NCBI RefSeq assembly: GCF_000002995.4
Contig: NW_025062479.1
Span: 12,721,221 to 12,785,220 of the forward strand
Origin: Brugia malayi
Taxonomy: Eukaryota > Nematoda > Chromadorea > Rhabditida > Onchocercidae
DNA length: 64,000 nt
Direction: 5' to 3'
In this document: one piece after another, positions 36,586 to 51,500 of the stretch
Layout of the letters: the number at the start of each line of letters is the position of its first letter
Numbering within the stretch: position 1 is the stretch's first letter
The notes under the pieces: model-generated
Told to the model about the DNA's origin: nothing
The model's input: only the letters and a program-made list of their open reading frames with translations
The model's database searches: none
Translations under genes and position numbers: made by a program

Positions 36586-39500
36586 ATGTGGCATGTATCA
36601 TTTATCAATTTATCTTTGTTTGTTTTTGCGGTCGATTGTGCAATACCGTTTTTGAATGCTTATTTGGATGAAAGAAGTCAGAAGTCATTACACACAGTTC
36701 TGATCAGTGCTCTTGATAGCAACGTTTGGTTTTCCAAATGTTTTTAAACTTAAATCCAAGTTTTTGAAATCCGTACAATATCGTCAAATTCTTTTACTGT
36801 CTATTTTAGTTCATAAGCTCTTCGTTATAGTCCTGAAGACATAAACGATTTGGAAGATTTGTGTCTACCAGATAGTTGACCTCAGAAAGGGAACGATTTT
36901 ATGAAGATGAGGTTAGGAATCTCGTAGTAATAGTTTGAGCAGGTTTGAGCTGTAACCATAATTTTATAGTTGTGTTGGTTTAGCTATAATAGTTATGGTA
37001 TCAGTTTTTGGGGCAGTGTTTTATTTGCAGTAGCATATCTTCCAGTACAAATATATTTTCTTTGTTTCAGGAGTTATCTGCTATACATCGTGGTGCAGCT
37101 GGTTTGAAACTTGCGGACATCCCAATTGAAGCTAGCAAGAATAAAGTGATTTTAAAATGTTTTGACTTATCCATTTCTTTCAAGTTTCCTATATTTTAAA
37201 AAGTAGATAAATCTACAAAAATATGATTCATTTTCCTCTTCTGATATTCAACTTTTGATATCAGTACTGATATTGCTAACTGTTTTACAGGCTCTCTGTA
37301 GTAGAGTTCAAAAAGTAAATGGTGAAGAATTGGGACAACTATATCATGCAGTTAGTGCTGCGGTTGCTCTGAAAGATTGTTCTCTATCCATACCAAATGC
37401 TAAGGGAACTGTCGAAGCAGTGTTAAAACAAGATTCTCCAACTTCTCAGAACATATTTTTGGCACTTTCTATTGCGGATAAATTGAAATTGAAAGTGAAC
37501 TATAAAGATTTTGCCGAAGCTTTAACTGCTGCACTGGTAAAGGATGATGGTGCTTCTAGGTTACTTTTAACTCCGATACCTCATCTGATATTGCCTTTCT
37601 GTCAGTTTAACGAATTACCTCTAGTTTTGTTGGAAACCTTAAATCTTTAAAAAAAATATTGACTTGAACGTTAACATTGATATTATCTGCCTTGCTTTGC
37701 TAACATTAATTGTTCTGTATCAAATTATGTTTTAGTCTTTCATATGGATTGAATGCGGCAGCTCTACTGGATAACACTAACGCTGGAAAGTTCTTCATAC
37801 GAGTCGAGGATCTGGTGGGTCAGGCGGAAGAAGTGGATGGCAAATATCTTCATGTAAGTTTTATAAATTTGCTCATCGAAGTGTAGTGGGGAAGCGGATA
37901 AATGTGAACTAGATGAGGGAGGGAAACGGAAAATTACATTGGGAAGTTAATGAATTTCATAACATTAACCGTTGCAGTTGGAAGGTGGCTTATCAATCAC
38001 TGCTTTTGGCGTTTATGGAATTTATAATCTAGCTGATAAACTAGACAAGTCACCAAGTGTAAAAAGCGTTAGTTTTTATTTAAACGTCAACAAAACGAGA
38101 AACTGTTGTAATGTTCATCATTTGTCTCTGATTTCCATAAAGGTGTTTCGAAATCACAAGTCAGCTTCAGCAGTGGTACTAAGAAAACCTTGTTTAGGAC
38201 GAAGCAGTGAAATTAGTAAATTACTTGCTTAGTCGTAGGAATGTACAGTCGGATCGCGGTGCGTATCTCCTATTGTTGACATTGAAGAAGCTTGCGAATA
38301 ACCATTTCCAAATTCCAGCTGTCTTTTCTTTGGCATCAAGCGCATTCTTATTGGATACGGACAAAGTGAGTTTATTTCGCAATCAATTTCTATTATTTTT
38401 TTGCTAATTTTTTCCGGAGTAGTAGTGCTACTATTGATGTGTTTTATCAAAACTACATTTTCTGAAAAAATCTTCAGTACCAAAGATACAGGGTAATTTT
38501 CCACACCAAAGGTCTTCAAATCTGCGACATATTTTTGTTATGCTGCACTGAAATTTTACAGTCATAATTTTTCTAGAAAATGAAAATAATTAAAGCATGA
38601 AGGTACTTAAAAAAAGAGTTACTCAAATCTTTTATATATGATCTCGTTATTGAACTTTCACTAATTTCTTATCAAAATTGTCATTATTGATAGTAAAAGT
38701 TCATTACAGCCTTTGGTAATTCGTGTTTCGAATGTGTTGGGCGAATCGGTTGGACCATTATCAGTCATTTTGGATACAGTGACACATTTAATTTCCAAAG
38801 AAATTGTAGTTGTACGACAACAGTTAAAAGCAGTTGTATCTGATAAAACCAACACGTTATATGAAGTATATGTTAAAAATGTCAAACAACGTGGATTTTA
38901 TAATCTTGCCCTAAGCGCTGGAAGTCAGGTAATCATCCATCATACCGCACTACGTGAGATTTAAATCGAAGAATTTATTTTATAATCGTATTTTGGAATA
39001 TCTGAAAGAGATGTGTTTTAAGTAATATTGTAGATGGAAGCATTTGATTATCCGGAAGGATTTAATATTGGTGCTTTTTTTTTCAGAAAGTAGTTAAAGT
39101 ATTTTTGTGTATTCTTTTCTCTTTTTTCCTATTGTTTTTTTTATATATTATTTTGTTTTATTTAGGTGTATTCCATTCTAGGACAAACGTTTGGTTGGAA
39201 CAAATGGTGTATCACTCATGATGAGAGTTCTTGTAAAAGTGCATATCGAAGATGTCACAGTGGCTGTGTTCGACCGGGAACTTCTGAAGCCGTCATCAGT
39301 CATCTCGTAGGTGCCAAAATATAGTCCAAAATCAAGATGTTTAGTACAATATTTCGTTCGCCCAAGATTTTATATGTTTCGATATTATTGGAGAATTCTC
39401 CTTAAATTTAACTCAGCTTCAAATTTGTGAATTCACTTCCATTGTTGGAATAGGATTGAATGAACGCTTTATTCTTATTTTAAAATTAATTTGTTAAAAA

Positions 39501-41077
39501 GAACAAAAACGATTATAATTTGAGAAGGATGGAATTCATATCTTTCAGAGTTAGGGAAAGTTCAAAGATCGGAAAATTTTTGGAAACCGATCTACACAAC
39601 AAGATGGAGATCAGATTCAAAGTTAAAGAAGCAAAAACCGGGGAAACAATATTGGTTCATCAGGCATTCGTAGCATTTGTTCATAGTAATACCCGTCAAG
39701 AAATTATTTTTGTTGCCACACCGGATCACAACAACAATTACGTATTTGACGTGGTATGATTGGGTTTTTTCTTAAAATAAGTATCTTTTTATATCGAAAA
39801 AATAACGTTTTTATACTGATATAGTATGTGTTGTGCACAGCTATTCTCAAAAGATAGGTTTACATGAAAGCCGTCAAATACTCACCGTATATTGCTTGAT
39901 TTTTTAGGATTTCGAGAAAGTTGCAAAAGACTTTGAAGGTTTATCAGGCCGATATGCAGTTCGATTGGTAGTGGGTGATTCAGCAATATCGCATCCTTTA
40001 GACTGGAACTTAGTATGAACATGAAATTTGTTCAAGGAACATAAAATGCCTATTATATTTGACATAAATCTCGATAAGCGTTTAGCATTTAATTGAGTTG
40101 GTCTAGGAATGAAGCATTTGTAACAAACAGCGATTTTATCCGTTTTTACTAATATCTTTGCAGATGGATATTAACTTGAAGCTTCCTGCAGTAGTTGCTT
40201 CAAAAATAAAAAAATCCGAACGCGTTGTCTACGAGAAAGCACCGGAAATCAGTCATTTGTTTCGGGAGCCGGAAAAACGGCCGCCACGAATTGTTTCAAC
40301 TATTTTTGTTTTTCTGTCTGCATTTCCATTGCTCATTGTCCTTATTTTGGTATGTTGGTCGAATATTTAAAACTTTTCGTTGACAGTATCAGAGTATTAC
40401 TTCAGATGCAAATTTGATTTATGAAAGGTTTCAGTGGTTACTCATTGGAATCAATTTTGGAAACTTGCCAGCATCTCCCTTTATTTTGCTTTTTCATGGT
40501 GGTTTAATAGGTAAGCCAAAATTTTTTATTTTATGGTTTTCAATTAGTAAGCAATAATGATCATGAGCTAAGCAAACTGTAAGCAACAAACCAGGTCTTT
40601 AAAGTGATTCTACTTATTTATGCTATAAGCATTGCAGGTAATTGCTTTGTTAAGAAGTTCAGTTCATTATTTCGGCTTTTTGGGCTGAAACAAATAGTGC
40701 CAGGTTTCCCCCCACTAGTAGATGTCATTCATGAATACAGTGACATCTTTCATCGGAATTAAGATGCCCTTTTGATGAACTTAGATTATGTATATGTCGT
40801 AACCAACCATAAATTTCACTTCTTTGCCGTATTTTAATAATTTTGTCATCTAGCAAATACTGGAAATTGTTGCTCCAATTTTTAGTACATTCCAAGGACT
40901 TTGCATAATACCTTGTTATAGAATCATTTATTTTTTGAAGGAATATTCGGATTATATTTTATTTTCTGGCTGCAGTTAACTATGTTTGAAACACTGAAAT
41001 ATTTATCGGTGATTGGTACCATAACATTTATTTCGGGAAACCGTTTGTTGAGAATACTTGCAGCAAGACGAAAGTAA
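36586..41077 (+). CDS. RPN2: ribophorin II, oligosaccharyltransferase subunit (RPN2/Swp1)
   Basis: RPN2 is a subunit of the ER complex that transfers N-glycans to nascent proteins. Exons: 36586-36723 (tentative), 37071-37145, 37291 to about 37559, 37736-37853, 37978-38067, 38198-38365, 38710-38928, 39182-39306, 39549-39753, 39908-40012, 40164-40349, 40435-40510 and 40941-41077. The proposed first exon encodes a signal peptide (MWHVSFINLSLFVFAVDC). Conserved blocks are LKDCSLSIPNAK, LEGGLSITAFGVYGIYNLAD, DEAVKLVNYLLSRRN, ETILVHQAFVAF, the cytosol-proximal HLFREPEKRPPRIVS, and the C-terminal helices with FETLKYLSVIGTITFISGNR. This is close to human RPN2 throughout. About five to eight residues seem missing between the first two exons, so a small exon or a different first exon is possible. 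The C. elegans orthologue is, I believe, ostd-1. Confidence 0.9.
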
Positions 41078-41123
41078 GAAATTTGAAATTTATTTTGGTA
41101 ATTATTCTGTGTTATAAAACTTC

Positions 41124-41164
<41 letters not shown>

Positions 41165-42236
41165 GAGAATAATGAAAATTCAAAGTATCATATTGGATAT
41201 CTACCAAAGTCCTGGGTGCAAAAAAAAATTTCTGAATGTTGAACTGAATATTTTAGTAAGAAATTCTGGAAAAAGTGGTACTTAAAATTTTCCAGTAGCT
41301 TCAAGTGCTATGTTAGAAATAAGACTCACAATGCCAAATATGTTGTTGCAGAGAAAAAACCAATTAATACGAATGAACGAACTGCTGTAATGGGAAATGG
41401 AGCTATTGCTTACATAATTTTCATTTACTTCGCATTCTGTGAACACCAGTTTTCCTTAGCTTTCTTGAGTTTTACAGCTGTCTCGATGAATAAATTGTTG
41501 AGTTCTCTGGATTTTGAATTTAGACCTAAGATTATTCATTTATTTATATTGTTGATCTGTTTGCTACGGCAGGTTTGTACTTGGCCCTCAATTTTTGATT
41601 ATGTTACTGTTCTCGCTATTAGGATCCATAAATAATATATGTATTTCTGTGTGTTTCATATGGCAAAAATGGTTACTTGTTCTAATTTATGAAACGATGC
41701 GACGATAATGGATTTCAAGAGTTTTGAAACAGCTTAAATTAATTAGATATATGCTAATAAAATCAAAATGCAGATAATTAACGTTAAAATGGATTAGATA
41801 CATCAGTATTTTTCATAGTGAAATGAGGATGGTTGTTGGTCGCTACATAGAACATTCACTCTACTGGGTGTTAGGTTTTGAACAGGTATCGATCGTTCTA
41901 TTTAAGTAAGAATGAATTGGTTTCCTGTCAGTAACCATTCCACACGCTGAGAGTGATTTATTTGAAGTAGGACGATATACACAATAGGCTGTTTACCGGT
42001 TAATGTAAATCGATCAATTATATCATAAGGAAATGTTGCTAGTTCATTTATTGCTACAAACAATGTCACACCAGCAGAGTAACATCATCACGTGGAATGT
42101 TCCACAATCGATAACGTACAATGTCCAGATGTATCTGGCAAATTCCATCGGAGGTCGAGTGCGGTTGCAGACCATTTGACTGAGAGTGTTTATCGTGGCA
42201 GCTGATGCTCTACCTCGCTCGGTGTACAATTGCACC
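41078..42236. other. region between RPN2 and OATP with an AT microsatellite and an orphan open frame
   Basis: An (AT)n tract lies at about 41123-41162. A plus-strand open segment (about 41342-41572) encodes a hydrophobic, coding-like stretch with AIAYIIFIYFAFCEHQFSLA and LSSLDFEFRPKIIHLFILLI, followed by a GTTTGT donor-like site. It follows a TTGTTGCAG acceptor, but the frame directly behind that acceptor closes at 41384. I do not recognise it. The genes on both sides converge here. A minus-strand AATAAA for the OATP gene lies at 42048-42053. Confidence 0.35.
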
Positions 42237-45200
42237 TCAGCAAAGAGTACACCGTACTGATTGCCCAGCTATTTGTGGTGCCTCCATATCCTCAGGATAC
42301 TTCTGTCTTTCATCCTCTTCACCAAGAATATTTATACCACCGGCGTGTTTAATCACATAAAGATCGGCTAAAGCTGATGCAAGGCGGAAAGCGACGTACG
42401 TGAAGTGTAGTCGTTGACGTAACAGTACGGGCTCATAAATTGCGCACGCACCCTTAAGGTAAAAACTTTTCTGTCTGATAAAACAATGTACTGCATAGTC
42501 ATAACTGTCAGAGATTAATGCAATGCTTTGACATAGGCTTATCGATTATCATCATAAATCTAATCATGAAGTTGAAAAATAAGTCATTATAAAAGAAGAA
42601 GGAAAAGTACCTTAGCTTCAGGGCAGGTATAACTCCAAACCAAACATGTGGTATCCACAACGGCTCCCCAAATAAGCGGTGAGGGCAGGCTAGCAAACAA
42701 ACTTACCACAAAGCCTTGAAAACCAAGGGCGATACTTCGGTGCACCGGCGGTACTGACCTAAACGCTTTGCCTACTTTTATGTCGATTAGAAAGAACTGA
42801 ATAATAATTTGTTTAATTAATGGGGATGTAATCTTGCAATAGATCACTTTTTTTTCTTTTTAGCTATATCAAACTTTTTGCTGCAGCGAAACTGAGATTC
42901 TTTTCCTCAGAAGATGTAAAACACAAGAATAGATTAGTAAGTTTTGTTAGTTCTCCATTTTTCAAAAAAAGTTTAGACTTAGATTTCGTTTATACCTCAA
43001 CTTTAGAAATGAGACATGATGATAACCTCAAAAGTAAAAGCATTCCAGGTACCAAACAATTACCCACGACAAATGATCCAATAATAATGAGAATGAAGAA
43101 AAGTGCTGCTTTCAGGCTGCAGTTATCCTGACAGTTCTTTCTCGACAACACTTCCTCAGGTTTGCATTCACATGATGAAAATTCCAATTCCTGCTTTCTC
43201 ACATCAATCATTCTAACCTGAAATGAAGTATTAAAAGGTAGTTATCATTTTTTTTCTCTTTTTATGACTGGTACCGACTAATGAGTAAATAAATGCAAAC
43301 ATCATGACAACCGGCATGGCAAGGTGAGAAGTAAGCATATCCGGACTTGTCGCAAATCGGATACAATGGTGCTGATTGACAGTCACAATTTGCATTACAC
43401 GGTTGTGTATAATTGTAATTAGTTAACCTGAAAATGAGTCCCAGAAAGTTTTCTAGATTTTCAGAATGTTCCGCTTCGCTTAGGAAGAAGCATAAAAGAA
43501 ACAAAACTTTTCAATATATACAACATTCTTTAAATCATAATCCTACGAAATTTTTGGTAATTTCTAAAGAAAAATTTACGCTCAAATATGGTTAATAAGC
43601 GGTTATTTCTTCCGACACAAACATGAGAGACCTAAATTAGTTATTTGCGAAGTCCGAAATACTATTACTGTCGCCTATCATCGATTTTAGGAAGAAGTAA
43701 CACTGTTATATCAAGAAATAATAATAGCCAAAAGCTCCGACAAGTTTTATTGAAAGTGGGAATAAGGAATAGTTCTTATTTCTCATTATTCGGATTCACT
43801 CTGTTCTTAAAGGTCACAGATCGATTAAAAGGCGTTGAAAATGAATAATGACACATACCGGCCATTAGCACCAACTGTACTTACTGTCGAATAGCAACCA
43901 AAAAAGGCTTTGCTGAAGAAGAGGGCAATGTTAACCATAGATAGGACTAAAATTAATATTGCTGCCCCACGACCGCTAAACTTATGACGTCGTACGATTA
44001 CACCACCGCTTATTGCACCTATTGCAAGTCCAAATATACCAAAGAATGCTAAAAATCTGTTTATCTTCTGGTGATTACGTACGTTGCGTTGCGTAGTCGA
44101 AAAAAGAACTGTGAGATTTGGGTAAAAGGGTAAAATGGACAAGAATATTCCAATAAATTTTTTTTTCTCAGCAAATAAAAACAAGGAAAAGTTACAATTA
44201 TTTACTCAATAAATTGCACAAAATATTAAGAAACTAATAATTTGTGAAACTGAACTCTTCAACTTTTCTTTAATGTTTTTCCAATGTTCTTATGCTGAAG
44301 TAATCTAAGTTAACTAGGAAGCAGATGGTCTTGTATTCTACTTCTCATTTCTCTCTTTTCAGTCCTGTCATCGTCTTAAGTACCAATTCCTCCTAATTGC
44401 ACATTTATTGACCTCTTTCTGAGTAAGCAGAAACTAACCCATAAGTATGTATACGTTATATTGTGGTATACCAAACTGCGTCTCGAGATATTTCGGCAAG
44501 AAAACCATATAACCACGAAATGCTAATAGATCAAGCGATCGAGCTACTAAGAGACCAACAAATATTTTCGACTGCAATATTTCTGCATATGCTTTATGGA
44601 GCGCTAAAATGAAAAGTTATATGAGAACAAATAGTGCTGCTTTTTAGTATTACTTGTTGTAATTCTCCTATAATCCACTAATTAAAACATTTAATAATGT
44701 GGCAGTGATTATTTCTCTACTAAAATCGCTGCAATCATCTAACTAAACTATTCAACTTTTTAAAAAATCAGTTCATTTTTTTTCGATCTTACTTTCAGTT
44801 AATTGCAGTATTAATTATCCTATTTGTCACTTTATTGATGCGAATTACTACCAATAGTACCACTTTATTAGTGACGCATTAACTAGGAATGAATAATGAG
44901 AGGATATCGTTATCAAAATTTTCACGTAACCTTAAGTAACCCACATTCACCACTCACACCTATCCTAATTTGGCTTGAAGCACAGTTAACAGATTTTACT
45001 ATCTCTCAATCTCACCTTCACTATTTTCACTTCACTATTGTCAACCATTTCCCAATGACGTTGCTACATTAAATTATATTAATCCCTTGCGAATGGATCA
45101 ACATCTGATAGACAGCAATGCGCTTCCTATGCTTAATTTACGTAACAAATAAATTTGCTAATTGCATTTTATAAAGTTTCATAGGAATAACTGCAATTAT

Positions 45201-48200
45201 TAATATGATCTTTCAGTCTATCAACAACTGTCATTAGAATTTGACTGTAATGATGGCAAGACTTGGTGAGAAAAATTGATGGATGGTGAAAAGTCGATAA
45301 ACAATTATTTTTGAGATGCCCCCAGCAGTCGGCAAATCATCACAAGTTAAAATCAAATAATTCGACAGAAGAATTGCTAGTCATTGTAGGGACCGGGAAG
45401 TACAATAACTTTTTACTTACTGTTAACAGTGTTATTTTAATTAGCCGGTGATGCTATGAGAAAAAGATGTGGCAGCTTACAAACCTCGAAATTTGGCAAA
45501 AATAGACGGTGATTCTATGATATCATTACTGCGATGTTTGTCAAATATTGAAATTTTAATATCCTTTTGATCCACGCAACCGTTATCCTTAACGCTACCA
45601 TCTATTATTGTAGATTTAGTCCTGAAATTATTTTTTTTGCAAATAGGATTTTGTGAGTTATCAGTGCTTGTTTCCTTGTCATTTATGTTATTTCAGTGTA
45701 CTTAAAATGAGAAATATTTGAATTTAAATAACATAAAAATTACCTCACTGGGAAAAAGTACAGTGCTGTTGATGGTCCGATTAGCAACAGACCAATGAGC
45801 AAGTAACCCAACCACCATGCGCCTATCCAAGTGGGATCTTTTGCCGATAAACCAGGTGGAGCTAAAATTAATTACATTCATCCAGTAATTTGTTAAATTT
45901 CAATGTTCTCGAAGATAGATAAACTTTCGGAAATTACGAATTACTGATCTTTTCTCACATAAAGTTGAATTAAACTTTTGGAAGGCAATGTCTTCCTGAT
46001 TTTTTTTCACCACGAACTTTTTAAGATATTAAGAGTAACTGAGATAAATTCATACGTTTTAAGGTGTAGTAAAAACTGCTACAAAAGCTTCCAATCAGAA
46101 ATCCACACACAGGTCCCAGAATTCGAATAAAATTCATACCAGCTAAAATATTTCTTGAGGTAATTTTAATAACATTTGGTTTATTGATAAGTAAGTACTG
46201 CACGCTCCATGCTATTATATGTTTAGATTATTTTCTTTTTACAAAATGAAAATTTAAGAAGACATTAGCGATTTAAATGCTATTTTGTTGCTTGGAAAGC
46301 AACAAAATGGCAAATAATTTCGAATGTTAAATGTGTAATGCCATTTGGAACTATTTCTCGTTCATGATTTATTGGTCCTGCAAAAGTGAAACAATTTACC
46401 AAAGAATGCCGGAAGATTCTTTTTAGAAAAACTATCATCGATGAGCGGTACACCGAGTGACCACGGCATAGAACGGCCGACACCAAAGCCAATTAAGCCA
46501 AAAAATAACATCAGAATGGGTGCTTTATACAGGAATTTTTTCCCACATGTAGTTGTCTGAAAGGAAAAATATTTTAAAATTTTATCAAAGGACAACTAAT
46601 TTCCAGTGATTATTTTAAGCTTCAAACAGTTTATTCTCAATCAAAATATATTTCGGCTAATTCAAGTCGATAATTTGTAAATTAAATTAAACACAACATT
46701 TTTTTTACACCCATTAAAAGCTTTTCGTTTGAGAAGTTGCTTACCATTCACAATTAATATCTGATATCAGGTGTGCTATCATTGGTATAGTTAAGTAGCA
46801 AAAATAAAAATCGATTTGAATCTGTTTTAATTCAATCTACTTTTGGGAAAAATATTGGAAACATGAAATAATTCCTACTCGGATAATCTGTCGCATTTCA
46901 TTGATAAGTTTCGAACAGTAAGCAAATGGTGCTTGAACACTATTTTGTATTTTATTCAAATCATTAAGCGTCTCATTAGCTCTCTCAGTGACATATTTTT
47001 GTAGCAGATTTTTAACTTCGCTCATATCACTGCTACTTATATTCCCATCAATCATTGTATGCATCTTCTGAATAATCTGAAATTTTATTTTTTGGTAATT
47101 TAATCCAAGCATTTGTCACAGAGAAACAGATCGCATATAATCGTTTTCAATCACTGTTAGTTCTTAGCAAACAAAATTATTGTTAAGGTTATCTGTACCT
47201 TGGATAATAAAGGTTCATTCAATGTATAATTATCATTGGCAATCGATATCTCATTGCTATTCTGCAAATTCCTGGCATTTCGTGGCATTACGTGGAACGA
47301 ATGATCATTCAATGATATTACTTTCTTCAGAAAATCTTCTCTTACACTTCCAAATATGCGATCATTTATAAGTTCATAATCAAACAACTTCGCTAATTCA
47401 GCATTCGGCAACAAAAGTTCGTCAGATGGTAACAAACGTTTCTAAAACTAGTTTAGAATTTAATGTTTATCATATCAATGCAAATATTTCAACTTTTTTC
47501 TTAGACGTTTAATTGTTGAATAAAATTCTGGAAAAAAAAAAAAAAAAACATGCTTGAAGAGTGGTGTAATTAAGAATTTGTTGTTCAACTGGAAATAAAA
47601 AATTGGATGAAGAAATGAGTAAATGTGAAATTGCTGTCATGAAAGTACCAATACCAATCCATTTAACTCGATTGCCTTTAGAGCCAAAATATGACACAAA
47701 GATAACCACAGGAATGTATGCAAAATCACCTGCAACAGCAAGTAGCTGTAATCAGTTAATTAATTACAAATGACATATGACATAATTCACTTCATTAAAA
47801 TGAGTTTAATTAATCGAAGCTTCCAATTAAGACAGAAATATAAAATTTAATGTATGGATATTTGAATTAATCCAGTCTCATGGACATTTAACTAAATTAT
47901 AACAAATTTTCCAGAAATGTAATTCTATAGGCAAAACATATTTGTAGCAAATAATAATTCCTTTAGTCTTTTATACAATCTTCTAAATCATTCATAATTT
48001 CTTATATTTTTTCTTTTTTTTTTTTACATTAATTTAAATTTTTGCAAATTACTGCTTTTCCATGAGAAGCATTAGTTTTCAAAAGATCATTTTTTTATTT
48101 TTTCACTTTTAATAAAATCATTAGTATTTTATGCATACATATATTTCATCGTATAAATTGTCATACCAATTAGCCTTAGTCTTTTAAAAGACTTTTCTTT

Positions 48201-48526
48201 ATTGTTAGTCTTACTTTTCTTCCTCTAAACAGTCTTTTTTGAATAATTTGAATAAAATAATTGTCCACGAGATCCACCAGATGCATATTTAGTAAGCTTT
48301 ACGAGAATACAATATGCAGGTTAATTGGGCCTTAATTATTAAATTTAATCGTTGAATGTCGTTAGAAGGAAAAATTGGAGGACTTACTGGCACTAACCAT
48401 AAAACCGGATAACTTCGATGGTACTTGGAACTGTCGTTCAATTGCTTGGGTTGTGGAAATGATATACGTAACACTAATTGATTCCACTAATAGTACAATC
48501 GCAAATACTGCGAAAAATATATGCAT
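42237..48526 (-). CDS. organic anion transporting polypeptide (OATP/SLCO family)
   Basis: This is a 12-helix sodium-independent transporter of organic anions at the plasma membrane. Minus-strand exons: 48526-48388, 47729 to about 47550, 47441-47199, 47076-46879, 46556-46400, 46142-46056, 45861-45744, 45621-45485, 44603-44439, 44108-43859, 43427-43301, 43217-42996, 42796-42611 and 42452-42237. Diagnostic sequence: VIFVSYFGSKGNRVKWIGIG, the family signature GFGVGRSMPWSLGVPLIDD, NFIRILGPVCGFLIGS, WIGAWWLGYLLIG, the extracellular Kazal-like CNANCDCQSAPLYPICD followed by YFSPCHAGCHD, and SVPPVHRSIALGFQ with PSPLIWGAVVDTTCLVW. The C-terminal tail is cytosolic. The start is taken at ATG 48526, just before helix 1; an upstream exon is possible because the frame stays open to an acceptor near 48555. 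The first large loop (47441-46879) is long for the family. Confidence 0.9.
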
Positions 48527-51500
48527 GTGATTCACTTTTTTGAAACGTCTATAATCGCTACGAATATTAAGCTATTATAATATTCAACATTAAACACATT
48601 TTTGTGGGATTTAATTTCTAATTACTTGTTTAATTCCTTTGATTATTTATTCGTTATTTATTTTCCCTTCCCTTCCATATTTTTTTTTTTTAACAAGAAA
48701 TTTAGATAATACGCAACATCTGTTTAATCTCTGATCGAAGCAAATCTATCAACTCAACAAAAAAAGAGAACAATTTTGCCTCATCTGAAGAGGAGATAAG
48801 GTTGGCGTATAACCCCATTTCAGGAAAATATTTAGAAAAAATTTATTCTCGGAAAAATTTTAATCTTAATATTTTTTAAAATTATTTCTAGTAGTATCCA
48901 GAGGAATCTTTGAAGTTCTTTTCCCTCATTAGATTAAGCAAATGCATTCTTTCCTATCATTTCCTCCTTCTTTCTATGAGAAAAATCATTTTCCATTTTT
49001 GTTTTCACTTCATAAATGTAAAATTAAATATTTGTCTAGAAATCAAAATCAAACAATAAAATCACCCTCAAAAAATGAAAGAGTTTTGAGGAAAATAAAA
49101 CTTACAATTTAATAAAAATTTCAATTTATCAGAATTAATTTGTTAATGTACGCGGCACGATGATGCATGCAAAAGTCAACAATAAATTTTTTTGCTTTTA
49201 CCGTACTTAGCAATTTCCGGGTAACTTAATTTCACTACCTGATTTTTCGTCACTTAATATTAATATACTAACTTTATCAGGCACGACCATATGCCGCCAT
49301 TGTCGTTTCTTAATTTTACCATTTTGTACTACTACCAATTAAAATAGTAATTCCAATCGTAATTTAGAGCTTGAAAATCGGTAATTGGCACTTAAAGTAT
49401 ATTTTTATTCAAAAATGTAGTTCGCCATCGACGCGATATGCGAATTATAGAGATTGCGATGAAGAATCAAACATGACGTCATTTACTCCTAGAAGCTTTG
49501 TGAAGCCAAAACGATCATATGGCGCTTTCAAAGTAACTTAAACGCAGAAACAAATAAAAAAAAAAAAAATCAAAATCTAACTTTGATAACGCAATCAGAA
49601 ATGCTTGAAGAATTCAACACAACAGCCAAAAACACATTACAATATCCAATCGATAATAATTGAGAGGAAAATTGCCAATTACTTAAATAAATAATTAAGC
49701 AATAAGTGAGAAGGTCAAGTGATAATTGAAATTAGGATGAAAGTGAGAAGCAATGAAATAAGTCGACTTATTATCTGATTATTTGAACATCAAATGGTTG
49801 TTGTATGTAACAAAGATCAGATGGAATGCTGCAACATATTATCGGAAATAAGAGAAAAAAGAAGGAAAAAACGAGTTATCAAAAGCGATTGTCATCGTTT
49901 TAAATCATTCTACCAAAAATTAAATTATTTGATCAATTCTTCTCGAATAATAAAAAAAACCCGTCCAATTTCAAACGACGACAATTAGTGGTAACTGCAT
50001 CATCCAACTGTATTACTTTTAAAAATTTTTCAAGCAGTTAAGTTATTCCAAGATACATTCCTCACTTTCGTTGCTTAATCGGTTTCGCTAGTTTCCTACT
50101 CGATGCATTCGAAACATTTAATGGATTGGTTAGAACTGCATCATTTGACTTGAACAGGGTAAGTATTCATGAAAATGAATATTATAGTCAAGCTGATATC
50201 TGAATTTGCTCAATTTAGCTGACTAGCATTTTATGCTGTACTAAAATGCAAGAGAAATCAAGGCTGTTCAGAAATAAATTTAGGAGTGCAAATCATAGGT
50301 CGAGATTAATCCACTAACTTGCTACCATTTTAAAAAATAATAGCACGAAAATTTTCAGAAAAACCATCTGAAGCAAGAATAAACTATAATCTCGAGAAAT
50401 TATAGTTTACATAAAGCCAATTTCTGTACTCCATTCATGAATTAGTGCTAAGAAAGTGAAGTTATGAACTGATAAGCAATTCTTTGTTATTTCCACAGGC
50501 TTCCGAATAACCGATGGTTTCATTCTTTATTAATGCAAAAAAAAGAAAACAACACGAACTATCGCGCGATGCACTCTTTATCTTTTATTATCAAATACAC
50601 ACATCAGAAGTGATCAAATAAATGCAAAAACAAGTCAAATATAAAATATGTCAATTACCGGAACAATAAAAATGTCCGATTTAAGTGATCAAATAATGAA
50701 ACGAGTGAAATTTTTTTACAAAATATCTGCTGGCACTGGTTTTTTAAAAAAGAGAGGGAAGGGGAAGAGGGAGAAAAAGGAAGAGAAATTCAACACTGAG
50801 AGAATTAGCTATCACAGTGACTCACACTATTCAGTTCATTTATTACTAATAATATTGATAACTCGTCTGCAACAAAGGAAAACTTTCAGTATAAGTGGAT
50901 GAAATTTGTGGGATAATGCCACGTTATGGATGATTAATCTTCTCCTCATTATTGTTTAAGTTTACTTTAAATTAAACTTCTGTAAAGATACGGTATGAGA
51001 TTAATTAATCAAATTACCCAAGAAATAGAAGATAAAATAGCTAAGAAGCAATTAATTTATTTCAAATTATTCTATTTAAAATATAGGAAACATTTCTGGT
51101 AGCAGTGTTGTTATCTGTTGAATAACTATTGTTAATTGCTGTTGTGTTAAATGTTGCAAATGCCTCCTGTAGGAAGAATACTTTCCGTCCTTATTCATTT
51201 TTTAAGCATTAAAAAAGTTTTTAAAAATAATGTCTTTTACTTCCTGATTCTTTGCCTTCTTTCATTCCCTTTTCTTTCCACCACTTTGCAAAATTTTAAT
51301 GGTTTCGAAAAAACAAAAAAATAAAGCATTACTAATCATTAAATTCAACATATGTTGCTAAATTTTCCTACATTCCCAGATTATCTAAAGGAAAAGTTAG
51401 GTATGAATAGAGTAAATGCATACAGTAAAAAGGAAAGAAAAAACTGTTTGAAAGAAGTGAAAATTGTTCTTTTATACCAGTTATGGACAGCAAATATAAA

